A stretch of DNA of 64,000 bases from contig NW_003202153.1 in assembly GCF_000006405.1 (NCBI RefSeq), positions 145,187 through 209,186 on the forward strand. The letters run 5' to 3'. Positions 35,434-46,803 of the stretch are shown here, in pieces; within the stretch, counting starts at the first letter, position 1, and every line of letters begins with the position of its first letter. Position numbers and translations under genes: made by a program. Source of the stretch: Perkinsus marinus ATCC 50983. Taxonomy: Eukaryota; Perkinsozoa; Perkinsida; Perkinsidae. Under the pieces are notes generated by a model. That model saw nothing but the letters and a program-made list of their open reading frames with translations, did no database searches and was not told the DNA's origin.

Positions 35434-37695
35434 ATGGCTTCATCAGCGGCTTCGGACCCCTTTTATGTGGCGCGAGATGAGGTTGGGCGCAACTGTAGCG
35501 ACTTCGTAGTGTTGTGAAGTGTGTCGGGGTGTAGGTTCAAAACTCGGTGGATGTGATGAATGATCGGTACCAAGAGTGGCAGGCCAAGCAGGCTTCGGGC
35601 GTTAACCTGGCTAGATCGGCCAGCTTCGAGGATCTTCAGCGGAAACTCAGAGATGATGTGAGTTAGGTCGTACTACTTGGGCTCGCTCACACTACTGACT
35701 GCGCGCACAGCGAAGATTCTACTCACCACACCCTAGGTTGGTAGTCGTTACACATTAGTTGCATATAAAGAGCAGCTGTGCGGACACCGTATGACATGAT
35801 GATCTCGGCTAGCTCCTTTTCGGGTGAGGACCCGAAAAGGCCCATCTGATGGTAGTCTATAGGGCTTTAAAAACAGATGATCGATGATCTTCTATTTTAT
35901 CCTTGAAGGCCTCATGTCTCTATAAACTGTATAGAGAACTGAACGGGCGGCAAACTCTTACTTATGGTCAGGAATGGTAAACACAGTTGAGGCCTCCATA
36001 AGGCATCCTCAACAATTAATTTCCTTTTATAACATTGCTATGATTGGACATCAACTTTCGAGTCGCTGCCAAGGAATGGTAACACTCCAGCAGAGTCCCG
36101 TTACCACTCCTCCGCAAACTTCAATGGTTAGAGAGTACCCATGACAGGACTCGGTTCGAGAACTGCTTGGACCCACTGTACTCGTGTTAGACGCATTCTT
36201 TGACGGCCGACTTGCGAGATGTGGATGCGAGTATTAGAGCTGTTGAGAAGCACCCTGAGCGATTTCCGTAAGCTCCTACGTTGAGACTGCTGATTCGGAT
36301 CGACGAGCCTCTGGTTTTAGGCATTGTACGCCTAGCGAGCTCGCGAATCGACGAGATTGGGCTACTAGGATGAGGCAACAGGTAAGTCGATAATATGAGA
36401 TGAACACTAGAGGGTTACCACGAAGTGTAGGTGCGGGATGTCAAGAACGCCATGGGCTCTGAGGCAGCCCGAGAGAGGCTGAGTAAAGACCGTGCAATGC
36501 TGCAGATGGAAGAGGGAGCGGCGAGGCAGGCGACTGCTCAGGAGGTAGGTGGTCTCAGCAGTACTCTTATCGAGTCCGGTTATTCACAGTGATGAGAGTA
36601 GCAGAGGAACGCTCTCTTGTGGGGTTAGTGTGAAAAACTGATTAGTAAGCTCATGAAAATTTGCTTACATATTAAAATTTAATCATTGGATTATTACACT
36701 ATGGGAAAACGCGATTAGATGATTACAACAATTTTAGATTATCATCCCATTGGAAATAAATTCATATTGTATGATTATATTTTCATTTTGTTGGGGTGCC
36801 TGGTGCGAGATGGGGGTGGGCATCGAAACAGGGAAGCCATTTTACAACGTTATTACATCGCTAACCATATATTACTGGAGTTTCACCCGTTTTACGTGAA
36901 GTGGCGTATTCGTGGTATGCAGTAGTCATGAAATATGTTTTTCGCATCACGGGTGAAACTCCACTATCATAACATATCTATCTCTTATCATAGCGATAGA
37001 TTGTATATCTCGGTAATGCAGTTTCATCCGTTTCACGTGAAGTGGAGCAATTGTAGGTGAAAAACGCGATATTCGCGGTGATATGCAGTAGTCGTGAAAT
37101 ACTGTATATGTTTTTCACATCACGGGTGGTGAAACTCCAATTTTTATGATCCAAATAATATCAATAGTAATTGGTGCCACCATCCGACAAAATGGCTTCC
37201 TTTCTTAGAAAATCTCCCTCGTCTTGGTGATCTCACGAAGAGTGTCATAATAGTCGTTGTGGGCTTTGGGAAATTCCCTCTCGATCAGAACTCGAGGCTG
37301 TTGGGGACGAATAAACAAGTCCAGGAGCAGATAGTAGAGGATCAAGATGAACAGCTCGATGACCTCGCCAGAGTTACTCATCGGCTGGGGGAAGCGGCAC
37401 AGGCCATCAACGTGGAGTTATATGTAGGCCTACTGAGAGTCTCCTATTTGGTGAATCTTTGGGTGGAGTCAGGACCAGCAGCGGATGCTGAGCGAGCTGG
37501 ATGAGAACATTGATAGGCAACAGGAGCAGATGAACTTTGTCATGGGGGGTCTGTCGAGGCTGCTGAAGACCTCTGACCACAAGCAGCTGTGCACGGTCAT
37601 CGTAGGGAATGCTGGCGGCTAGTGGTGGGCTTATTCTTCTGCAGGCACTGTTCTTGATACTGGTATTCCTACTTATGTGGAATCTCAACCTCTGA
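35434..37695 (+). CDS. syntaxin-6-type Qc-SNARE (STX6/SYP61-like)
   Basis: Exon 1 (35434-35481) encodes MASSAASDPFYVARDE and exon 2 (35535-35657) VQNSVDVMNDRYQEWQAKQA, matching the DPFFVVKxEVQ start of the syntaxin-6 N-terminal three-helix domain. Exon 3 starts at 36191 (LTADLRDVDASIRAVEKHPE), continuing into CTPSELANRRDWATRMRQQ and VRDVKNAMGSEAARERL. The SNARE helix begins at 37289 (VEDQDEQLDDLARVTHRLGE) and has its zero-layer Gln in ENIDRQQEQMNF. A C-terminal anchor follows (ALFLILVFLLMWNLNL). Such SNAREs act in trans-Golgi/endosome fusion. Two introns are abnormally long: 35658-36190 holds fragments of two other genes and about 36543-37288 holds two MITE-like elements, while the rest are about 50 nt. 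The spliced frame is intact. Confidence 0.85.
35702..35783 (-). pseudogene. exportin-T fragment inside a syntaxin intron
   Basis: This 82-bp stretch matches 33314-33395 of the exportin-T gene at 74 of 82 positions in the same orientation, spanning the end of an exon (reading VLYMQLMCNDYQ on the minus strand in the source) and its GTGAGTAG donor. All eight differences are transitions. Because it includes intron sequence, it arose by DNA duplication and not from mRNA. Confidence 0.8.
35810..35866 (+). pseudogene. fragment of the 48.8-kb paralog gene, preceded by a hairpin
   Basis: Positions 35829-35866 match 49491-49528, coding sequence of the first 48-53 kb family member, with only two differences in 38. 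Overlapping its left edge is a perfect 11-bp hairpin, CCTTTTCGGGT / ACCCGAAAAGG with loop GAGG. It lies 45 bp from the exportin-T fragment, in the same syntaxin intron. Confidence 0.7.
36877..36962. mobile_element. MITE-like element, copy A
   Basis: 86 bp bounded by perfect 14-bp inverted repeats GGAGTTTCACCCGT / ACGGGTGAAACTCC. The interior shares ACGTGAAGTGG, TATGCAGTAGTC and TGAAATA with copy B at 37019. No coding capacity. It lies in a syntaxin intron that is AT-rich around it. Confidence 0.65.
37019..37138. mobile_element. MITE-like element, copy B
   Basis: About 120 bp with imperfect ends (AGTTTCATCCGT on the left, ACGGGTGGTGAAACTCC on the right) and the same interior blocks as copy A in the same order and orientation, plus about 30 extra bases in the middle. 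The two copies are 56 bp apart, so this is either a tandem duplication or nested or adjacent insertion. Confidence 0.6.
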
Positions 37696-37797
37696 AGCAT
37701 CAACGCTATGAGTGTATGTAGTATTGGTCTATCATTTCGATATCAAGACGAGAGTGTCGGGTTGGAGGGGAGTGGTGGTATTATAGTGTAGAGTACC

Positions 37798-40191
37798 ATG
37801 TCTAACGCCCCACGCCCTCCCCCAGCAGTGGTGGCGGCCTCGGCAGCTTCGACTAACCTGGCTAGACTGTTGGACCTGAGGGACCTCGGCAGACGGTATG
37901 ACTCCAGAGTGTTGAGGCAGTGGTTGATGGATCAAGAAATTGAACAGGTGGGGAAATGAGGGGGATCATCTATGAGGGCTTGATCCGTTGGGTTCCCTTG
38001 CCGCTGTGCGAGGGGCCATAGAGTACCTTGAATGCCCTGCCTTAGGAGCTGGCGGGTCTGGAGGGCATCCCTTCAAGGGAGGATGATCGCAACGCGTACG
38101 TGCAGAATTATGAGCATTTCCAACTGCAGCCGACTCCCTATAGAATAGTAGCCGCAGGCATGCTTGCGGGTATGTGCCCTCTAGATCGTCGCATCTATCG
38201 CTTCCTAGCAGGTGTTCTGGGCACTACAATATCACTTATAGTGGCGGTCGCCTCGTACAACTCCTCGGAGATCTGGGAAGGGCTAGAGGACCCTAGGAGG
38301 GCCGCGGCTATCTGCTGTGAGAGGATCTCTTCCTTGGCCTTTTGTCGAGATTGTCAGCACTTCAGCTACTACGCCTTCTCTAGCCTCTGTGGCACCATGG
38401 CTAGTGAGCATGCTCTTCAGTAGCATCTTCGAGATAGCAGCTGTCATGTGGCTGGCACGTAACAGCCATATTGAAATTTGGGATGTAGGTTTGAGGGGAA
38501 GTCTCCTTTTATGTGGTGATTAATATGGTGGCCCTAGTTATACGTATAACTATAATATTATGTATATCATATATATAGTTACAAATAGATATACAAAATA
38601 TTATATACATTTATATTATCTCTATCGCATATTAATCTTTTATCATTACTCGTCGATACCACACCGTGGCGAACTCCCAGGCAGTGTGTTGGCTCGGAGG
38701 CAGTGTATTTGAACCTACTCTGGGCCTAGGGAATATTCTGGTGTTTTCGCGATATAGGTCAGGAATGTTGACTTATTCGATCGTTATAATGCTTGATAAG
38801 CATTGCTCACTGCTCATCTACGATCCGCGATACCTTCCCCGAGGCGGCTCCTGTTACAGTGTGCTAACGCCGCAGCTCGTTCGAGTGAGGGATGAACTGT
38901 GAGGGAGTTGTGGGGTATTGAGAGCCTTTGAGTTGCTAGCGAATAGTGTCAACGAACTGCTATCAGAACCAGATGGTCCCTGCCCGAATCCTCTTGACTG
39001 GTGGTTTTCAGTACATCGCCCTAGTCTGCGGCGTAGGGTCTAGGATGGTGATACTTATGGACGTGCTGTGCCTCGTAAGTGGCAGTAAGGGGCTCCCTTC
39101 CCGCATCCTCCCCTCCTACAGGTTGTCTTCAGCCACTGTACCGGCTCTTTATTCTTGACCTACATCATAGTCTGGACACTGAGCGTTGGAGTTGGCCAAG
39201 TCCTGCCGACATTCAGGGTACGTTGGCCTGTGCGATACTCCTATAGACTCGCCTACAAGCTCTTTCTGTAGCATTCCGAAATTGACATAATCAGCTGAGA
39301 ATTTCGTTTATGTTTTTGTTCCCATCGTCAACTACTGTGTAGTGCAAGTTTCAGAGCCTATGTGCGTTGCTGCGACGGCGTGATCTTTATTCGATGACGG
39401 AGTCATCAGTCCTCGGCCCAGTGGGTCTGCTCTGGCCTGGCACATGGTGTAAGACCGTCCCTAGTCCAGCGGCGGTAGGAGAACCCTCTTGTGTGTCCCT
39501 CCTAGCATCCCTGTTCTTAGCACATGCCTCTCCGTAGAGGCGAGGGTGATACTGCCGCACCCGGTCGCTCCGTGTCACCAGAGCATGGGACAACCTCTTC
39601 TGCTGGATGGTGTAGGGGGCGGTGCCGTATAGCAGGGTATTTGTATTGTATTCAGATGGCACTAAGCTTTGGCATGCAGCTCACCACGCGGGTTGGCATT
39701 GTCTCTCGGGAGTCCTCTTGAGGCTTTACGTCCCTATCTCGGCACTACCGGGCTGCGAGTTTGGTAGAAGTGTGCAGAGTTATATGCGATGCTATTCGGC
39801 GACATTGGTACGCAGTATTTGCCTTCCTCAGCCGAGTTCAGGAGTTTCCTCACTAATTATAGTTTGCATACGAACTTGGGTAGAAGTGTTCAGAGACCAG
39901 AACTATTCCCCAAATATTCCCATGAAATTTTCGTATTGTCACCAACACATATTTCTGACAATGTGCATATTCTCCCACTCTTACAATATCGCTGGTGGTA
40001 GTCTGGTCGAACTCAGTGGCCTTCAGGTCTTCACAGTCCTCCGAGTCTACTTCCTACTGGACTACGCTCCCAATCTCTTGGTGCTGGTCTCTCTGATCTA
40101 TTCTTTGGTGACAGAGTGTCTCTCGTGCCTCTATGTGGTGGCCCCTAGAGTTGACGAACTGGTGGGTGGAGCTGATGGGACCGTAGGCTAG
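37798..40191 (+). CDS. multi-pass membrane protein, unrecognised
   Basis: The start ATG at 37798 opens a soluble N-terminus (MSNAPRPPPAVVAASAAST; LLDLRDLGRRYDSRVLRQWL) continuing after a GT-AG intron into ELAGLEGIPSREDDRNAYVQ. Hydrophobic segments follow in separate exons: VLGTTISLIVAVASY (38215), WLVSMLFSSIFEIAAVMWLA (about 38400-38450), IALVCGVGSRMVILMDVLCL (about 39010-39080), FLTYIIVWTLSVGVGQVLP (about 39150-39210), and LLVLVSLIYSLVTECLSCLY (about 40070-40130) before a stop at about 40191. At least six membrane spans seem likely. A 110-bp very AT-rich stretch (about 38530-38640) lies in a presumed intron. I do not recognise the family; exon boundaries between 38300 and 39900 are uncertain, and more than one gene cannot be excluded. 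Confidence 0.45.
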
Positions 40192-40472
40192 ACTTTCTCT
40201 CTTGGTGTGTTCAGGATGACGACGAGGACTGGTGGGATGCCTTGTAGTTCATGAATGATAATTGCATAGAACTTTTTAAGTGTTCCATTAGGTCGAGCTT
40301 CTAGCTGCCACTCTGCCCTTTCGAGTTGAGCCCTGTTTTCGTACTCTTCGGGCGTGCTTCTTTCCTCGCAGTACTCAACCACAACTAACCACGGCTGGAC
40401 GCACTTGAACTTTATGCGAACATATCGCTCGCCGTGCTCTTCCTCCTCGTAGTTAACTCGGGCCTCTACTCT

Positions 40473-41012
40473 ATGCTGTTATCTATCCTCACTCTCTGCA
40501 TCTCCCTTGTGCCATTCGTACTGAGTCACTCTGGTGGCAAAATAGTGTCGAAAGATGAGCTGATCGAGTACCTCACTGATGAGAAGGGGAGGGAGTTCTC
40601 TACTTGCGGGGTGCACAAGACAGACACTCTGTACATCCCAAAGGTCTCGGCTAAGTTCGCCAATATCGAGGGTAAGAACCGTGTACGATTCGCCTTGAAA
40701 CTAGGGGGCCGGGCGAAGACCCCGGGCAGGGTCCTCAAGACGCCATGGTTGGTCTATACACTCGGTGCGAATACTCCCAAGCAGGGGATGATCATCGGGG
40801 CGGCACCAGAAGGAGTGGAGGCATTCGAAAAGTTCAAGGCTGCGGCGGCTGAGGAGACCAATACTGACGGCAACTTCAGAGCCTTTCTGACCAAGTTCAG
40901 TGACACGGACTATGGCGCGATTGTGGCCATCGGGGGTGACACCAGCATTTGGACGGGGAGGGTCTACTTCGGCAAAACGAACTTTTTTGAAAAGCAGCGC
41001 TGCAAACCTTGA
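40473..41012 (+). CDS. small secreted protein, unrecognised
   Basis: A single exon of 179 residues. The ATG at 40473 gives a textbook signal peptide (MLLSILTLCISLVPFVLSHS); the frame extends further upstream only through a GTG. The mature part begins GGKIVSKDELIEYLTDEKG and has two Cys only (one near residue 45 and one in the last five residues), a GRVLKTPWLVYTLGANTPKQ segment, an Ala/Glu-rich helix and a Gly-rich GDTSIWTGRVYFGKTNFF tail. No domain is recognised. It is presumably exported or delivered to a secretory organelle. Confidence 0.6.
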   Translation: MLLSILTLCISLVPFVLSHSGGKIVSKDELIEYLTDEKGREFSTCGVHKTDTLYIPKVSAKFANIEGKNRVRFALKLGGRAKTPGRVLKTPWLVYTLGANTPKQGMIIGAAPEGVEAFEKFKAAAAEETNTDGNFRAFLTKFSDTDYGAIVAIGGDTSIWTGRVYFGKTNFFEKQRCKP

Positions 41013-41233
41013 GGGGGACCTCTAGATGTTCTAGCATTGGTACTGATTCATGTGATGCTGATGTGAGTCATGATGTAGTTCCTGCTAGTGTTGCGTTAGC
41101 AATGGCGCTCTCGGGCCCTCCCTCCTAGAGAGGCATTCGGCTGTGTGAGGTTTTGAGGGATGGACTCTTGTCAGCTAATACCTTAATTATGCCATGGGTT
41201 TTTGGATGGCATTTCCTGAGGATTGCCGCCCTC

Positions 41234-42494
41234 ATGGCTGTGGTCCGAAGCAAGGGAGAGAAGTTCTATTTCTCAGATAACGACGATTATGATGACTCGC
41301 TAGACGATGGTGAGAAAATCTTCGCTGTGCGCAACTTGAGCATCTTTCAGGGATGTCCGAGGGGTCGAGCGGCGGGGCTTCGATTGCCAAGATCCCCGGT
41401 GGCGACTACGAGCCCCTGGACTATAAAGTTGGATCGCATTTCCATCTAAACTTGGACGACGATAATGCAAAGACGACACCATCGGCATCTACGACTCAAC
41501 TCGGAGGCCATTCAGGTAGGCCTTTCACCGATTGTTCTGTACCGGTCACTCTTATGGTACCAAGTGGTTCGAGATGGAGTGGTACTCTTAGATGCTTTGG
41601 GGGCATCTTTGGAATCGGAACCAAAAGGCTTGGCTGGTGACACTACGGCGCCTCCAGCTTTGTTCGATATTGACAGCGGCGAGAAGGATTCGACGCGGAC
41701 GAGTAGCCTGTGGTTTGAGCCGTCTCCTCATGCTCGAGCCTCGACTACTGCTATGGTGCTTCCGACGACGACGACCACTACTACTACCACGGCACGACCA
41801 GGACTGGTAGGAGGTGAACTCCGACTGGTTGTGGCGGTATGGCCTTCGCCTGCTCAGTGTCTGTGCCAACCTCTGGAGTAGAGGACCCTGAGGCTTCCAT
41901 GGAGATGGACTGCCCTGATGGATATGAGGCTAGGGGCCTTTGGGTGCTTATCAACGACCCAACACGAGGTTACATCACAGGTTTGAAGCACTCCTTTTTA
42001 CAGGTCGTCATTATCAGCATCCTTATTCAGGCAAGCACGAGTCGATCGCGGCGGTGTCTCTCATTTGCGATGACCACCTTGAACAGCTGAAGAGCTCAGT
42101 ACTACCACACCATTGCCATCTTCTGAACAAGTCTTGCTTCCATTGCAGCCATCGACGCCAAAGGCCACCAACCAGCAACAATGGACTCGTCTGGCTTGTA
42201 TGGACCGCCCTGATGGCCAGCGAGTGCGACGCCTCATCATCCTTGTGTTGTGTCAGCCGTTTGCCTGTAGGTAGTGATGTCAGCTGTCAGTACGGCAGCT
42301 GAGACGGAGAGCAATGACTCGCCTTTGATGGAGTTGAGGCTGCAGTGTTCTGATGGTATGCACATATTTGGTCACCCCTGGACTCAGTCTACTCCTGCAG
42401 GGATTACTGTATACGGGTATGCTCCTACAGAGACCCGACGAATGTGGAGAGAAGGAGAACCGTGTAGAGAGGGCACGACAGCTAGGGGGGTAGT
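41234..42494 (+). CDS. low-complexity multi-exon protein, unrecognised (3' end uncertain)
   Basis: Start at 41234 (MAVVRSKGEKFYFSDNDDYD). Exons that join in phase: 41234-41309 with 41351 onward (GMSEGSSGGASIAKIPGGDY), then DALGASLESEPKGLAGDTTA, then a polythreonine tract (nine Thr near 41765-41792), then VSVPTSGVEDPEASMEMDCP and DGYEARGLWVLINDPTR, then GRHYQHPYSGKHESIAAVSL. A later segment, WTRLACMDRPDGQRVRRL, resembles DGYEARGLWVL, hinting at a repeated domain. No family is recognised. The stop given (TAG near 42494) is a guess. Confidence 0.35.
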
Positions 42495-42741
42495 CAGATC
42501 ATTGGTGGAGCCTGCTCTCCATAGGGGATCCTCCTGTGAATGTCAGATCAAAATGGCCATGAGGAACGGAGAGATGATGGGCATATCGACTCAGTGTGCT
42601 ACGGCCTGTACTCGACACGACTGCGGCTTCCGAGAGCTGAGAGGCTCCTCCTCGTCTGGAGTCCAGCCTACTAGTGTCTGTGGTTGGAGGCCCAATTGCC
42701 ATTGTGACTGTGGAGCGGTATGATGCTTCGGGTGGACTGGC

Positions 42742-44805
42742 TATGAGTGGTTCTCGTCAGACTTCTTTCGTGGCTTCCTCTTCATCTCTCTCGAGGATAC
42801 CTCTGCCGACGGTGACTGAGATGATGCCCGCAACGGCTAGTGCTCCACTGTTCCCTCCACAGCCGAGTTTGATGTCGCAGCAGATCCAGCAACAGACTGA
42901 AGTTGCTCAGCAGGTAAGGGCGCAGGTTCGATCCTCGGTGAAGGTACTTTGCATTGTCAAGGCGAACTTGCAAGCTATTGACGAGCAGAGAATATCACAA
43001 GTTGAGAGGCAGGAGAACAAGCTAGACGCCGACATGGGGCAACTGGTGACAAGGTTGCGGCCTCTCGAGCTGTCTTCAATTGTTGTCTCTGCAGAGCGCC
43101 TCTGTGGATCTTTCCAAGCGGAACATCACGTCGTTCCAAGGAGCTCTCACTGCGGGCTTGCGACAGAATGCTGTGGATATGATGTCTCTTCTCGGGGACG
43201 TCGCGGCACTGATAGGGACAGGTAGTGGTGGGACAAGGAACTAGATGCCTGTCTACGTGCGGTGTGTAGCTTTACCGACGCCTGGCAAAGACGAGGGAGA
43301 CCCGATGGCGATCCTCAACCGGGCCGAGCAGGTGATGATAATGTCTCATGGATCTGCCTCCCCTACTCGAGCTGTGTAGATGCTACGTGAACAAGTCGTT
43401 ACAGCGAGGGCTAATGGCTCCTTCCCTCCGGTCTCGACAGAGGAACGAGAGAAAGTGAAGGTCCTGTCCGATGCTGTCGGCAACATCATACGGGCCGAGA
43501 CCCTCAACCGAAACAGGCTGGACCAGGTTGGTTTCAAGTGTGGTCGTATGACAGATGATACTATGTGTGGTGCAGCTATCGAAAGCGTTCGAGAGCCTAC
43601 ATGCAGAGCTTACTGAAGCGGGGCATCTGAAAGGGAACTACCAAATTGCCGACCCCGACTAGTAGGCGCCATAGGCCCCACAGGTCTTGATCCTCGCCCC
43701 TCAGTGCATCGTTGTTGAATGCCGACCTCAACAGTGTACGAGAGGGTATGGACGAGGATATCAATGGTCTGCATCATGTTTCTGACCTCCAGGCCAAATC
43801 AATGCAGGTGCGCATCAGAATCTCTGTCACACTGCCAGCTATAGAGAGTCGGATGGCGCTCTCTCGTCTCAGGCGTTGCGGTCTTCGCTGAAAGCCCTGT
43901 CCAGGAAGGTGGACTCAATGGCTCATCAGGAGGAGAACGATACTGAAGATACCATAAGTAGGGAGGAGAGCGATTCGAAGGAGGCCGATGAGGAGCTCAC
44001 AGCCAGGCGTAAGTAGCCATCTTATTGTCGTGGAGGAATGCCTCTTCCTTTTAGTCGATAGTCTGGAGGCTAAGGTGCGGTTCTTACAGAATCCAGCCAA
44101 TGAGCACATCATGCATCCAGAGGACCGATTCGAGGTAGGCCTATAGCTCTGCGGCTCGCCCCCCCCAGCTGTGTCACAGTCGCTAACGAGAGTGAGTGAA
44201 GTCCAGGAAGAGAAGATAGGCCTCATAGAGAAGCAGTTGCGGACTATAGTCCAGCGAACGTCGGCGGTAATCTGTCTGTGTCCGGCTCGATCATAAGAGG
44301 AGTTCGCTGTGCTCATCATTCAGAATACCCTCCAGGCGAGTGTGAACGAGGCGATAGAGCAGTCGAAGAAGGCTGAAGGCAGCGCAGCCATCTTCACACC
44401 GCCCGGCTACGTCGCCATCGCAGGGCTATTGCTGGCCTTGGGAGCTATATGCATGGGGTAGCTCTGGGGACTAGGAATGCTTTGGTATTGGCTCGTTGTT
44501 GCTCGCCACTTACCCTATCAGATACGTGGGCTTTGAACGGTCGGACAAGCAGCTCCAGGACATCACGTACCTCAACGAGCAAGTCGCCGATGTCATACAG
44601 CGCATATGGCCCGAGGAAGAGGTGAGCGGCGACTGGTAGTACTAGCGGGTCTCTATCTTGACCTATCAGGAGGAGTATTATGGCGCTGATGGGGAGGAAG
44701 AAGAGGAGGAGGAGGATGCTGATCAGGCCAGGGGAGAGGCCGAACAGGTATGCTATTCTCATTGTCATGTGGTGGAGTTGCCCTCAGGCGTCTTATGATG
44801 CCTGA
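42742..44805 (+). CDS. coiled-coil protein with an internal transmembrane segment, unrecognised
   Basis: A plausible start is the ATG at 42742 (MSGSRQTSFVASSSSLSRIP). Exons encode extended heptad-rich helices: QQIQQQTEVAQQVRAQVRSS, IDEQRISQVERQENKLDADM, SASVDLSKRNITSFQGALTA, EREKVKVLSDAVGNIIRAET, LSRKVDSMAHQEENDTEDTI, and SLTRVSEVQEEKIGLIEKQL. A hydrophobic helix, YVAIAGLLLALGAICMG (about 44410-44455), is followed after a 60-nt intron by YVGFERSDKQLQDITYLNEQ and an acidic tail (GADGEEEEEEEDADQARG), ending ASYDA at 44803-44805. The layout suggests a membrane-anchored tether. Exon boundaries in the 5' half are approximate. Confidence 0.45.
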
Positions 44806-44932
44806 GCTATCGCTGCCGATGCAGCTCTCATTCGCCATGTAGATATGTCCCTATGCTTACATCGTTGTATTGCTGTCGTTGGGGTTGTGTTGATGCTGAT
44901 GGCTGCCTTGCTGGTTACAGTTTTTTGGATTC

Positions 44933-46110
44933 ATGAGTATCCCTAGGTCACGTGCGGAGCGGCAGCTGATGAAGAACCGTGATGCTGTTGAGAAGCAGCG
45001 GCTGCAGAACAGGACGGGAGGCTTTCACCGGTAGGTCTTCATCTACTTGCTGATGGTACTCGCATATGCGAGGTTGGCAGGTATGAGGCCTTCGATACCA
45101 TCACAGGTGTTGTGGAGGGTTGCCCTGCCGAGGCTGGCCCCGTTGAGCGGTTCGTGACCACGAGTGATCTCGGACAGGACGTACGTGCAGCGACGTCGAT
45201 GCATTCCCTTGTAGGATCTTTGTCAGCTGAATAGGGCTGAGCATGAGGCTGCTGTGAGACGCCGAGATGAATGTGCGGAGACTCTGCGTAAAGAAAGGTG
45301 AGTGTGAGGGACGATATCGGGTATTGAGGAGTAGATTGATCCGGGAGGCGGAGCGATGGGATGCAATAGAGAGAAATGAAGAAGAGGAGAAGGAAAGGCA
45401 AAGGAGACTACAGGTCGGAGGCCTTGCCGTGCTGCTCCTCAGACTCATCTCAGGAGGATTCCATACTAGGACGGAAGAATACATCCGGACAACCCTATGA
45501 CATTGTCGGTCTCAGCTACCATGACACCGAGGTTAGTACACTTCCGTCTACTCCTCTTCTTCATACTTGTAGTAGGAGGGGCGACGGCTACGTTATCATG
45601 ATGAGCTCATCAAATGGCGAGGAAAGCTTCGAGCGAATCATCTGGCCGCTCGGAATCATCTCGGGTGAGTTTCTTCTTGCTCTACCTTTCATTATCCTCG
45701 AGTCCCCGCCTATGAGTTCCGAGTCGAACTTTCTCGAGCTGTCAGCCTCGTTCGATAGCCATGAAAGAGGATCGATTCTACTGCGGAGCTCTCATGTGTC
45801 GTTCCTTGCTGGACAGTGTGAGGAAACTTCGGGAACATATTGGTATTTGCACACTTCTACCCGAATCCATATGTAACGTGTATAATTAGTGAGGAAACTC
45901 CTTAACTCAGCTGTGCGAAGCAAACATATATTCCAACACTGTGTCTGAGATAGTTGGCCATAATCATCAGTCGTGTCCTTACTTCATTAATGAGCCTCTG
46001 TCAGGTTCAACCCGATCACAGGGGAGTCTTCTCTCGAGCTACAGCATCCCCAGAAGCCCCAGCCTGACAGTACCAAGCCCGAGGAGAGTTCCAAGGACCC
46101 TTGCTCATGA
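44933..46110 (+). CDS. coiled-coil protein with F-N-P-I-T-G motif, unrecognised
   Basis: Start at 44933 (MSIPRSRAERQLMKNRDAVE). Spliced segments: RYEAFDTITGVVEGCPAEAG (after a 49-nt intron), EHEAAVRRRDECAETLRKER, LIREAERWDAIERNEEEEKE, GQPYDIVGLSYHDTE, EGRRLRYHDELIKWRGKLRA and finally RFNPITGESSLELQHPQKPQ with a stop at 46108-46110. The combination of a charged helix, a Y-D-I-x-x-L-x-Y-x-D/E-T block and a closing N-P-I-T-G box resembles uncharacterised conserved proteins found in ciliated protists, but I cannot name it. Exons between 45680 and 46010 are uncertain. Confidence 0.45.
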
Positions 46111-46803
46111 CCACAACATGCTATCACTTGTATACTAAAGTTGTGCCACTATCTTCTACGACTTGCGTTGCCTACGTGTTCCCTTATGCTACCGAACTCT
46201 GCCTGACTCACAGGAATCGCAGCCGTCCAAGGGAATGGTATACTAACGCCACCTTTTGCGGGTAGATCCTCTGTCGATCGATGACGAGGACCCAACACGT
46301 AAAATGTCCACACTTTTCACTCGCTCAACTGTAATGTTCACTCTAGTGACAGTACCATCGACAATATCATGGCCAGCCTCGCTGGACAAGAAGTCCCCTC
46401 AAGCAACAGCAATCAATAGAGGCGGAAGATGGAAGACCTGTTCTTGCTGCCTGCGATCGATCGACAGGAGATACCCGAAGCCCGACCATTCTGTAGCGTA
46501 TATACTCGTGGAAACGTCTGTCGAGAGTGGATGAGCGCTAGGAGGGTATAAATCATGATGATGGAGTATCTCTGACCAGAGATTACCATCTGGTAGGTTC
46601 TCATTGAAGGCTGGGCACAGAAGCGGCATCTGTTGTGTGAAATCATGGCGGCAAAGCTCAGGGCAATTCCTAATCACCGAGCAGCTGTTATTTCACGAGC
46701 TTCATTAACGTGTCGGTTTCCATTCTTTGAGCTTGGTGCATAGTTACTGGTCAATAGCCGAGACGTGAATGGAATGCAGTAGAGAGCAGATTGATAGTTT
46801 TTC

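Noticed and set aside
35500-35545. GTAGGTTCAAAACTC as a possible B-box
   Set aside because: It is the intron-exon 2 junction of the syntaxin gene, with no A-box at a suitable distance.
40434-40472. Upstream extension of the small secreted protein from GTG
   Set aside because: Nuclear genes start at ATG; starting at 40473 gives a clean signal peptide.
41588-41869. Arg/Ser-rich minus-strand frame resembling an RS domain
   Set aside because: It lies antisense to a polythreonine-coding exon; the composition comes from the ACG/ACT repeat.
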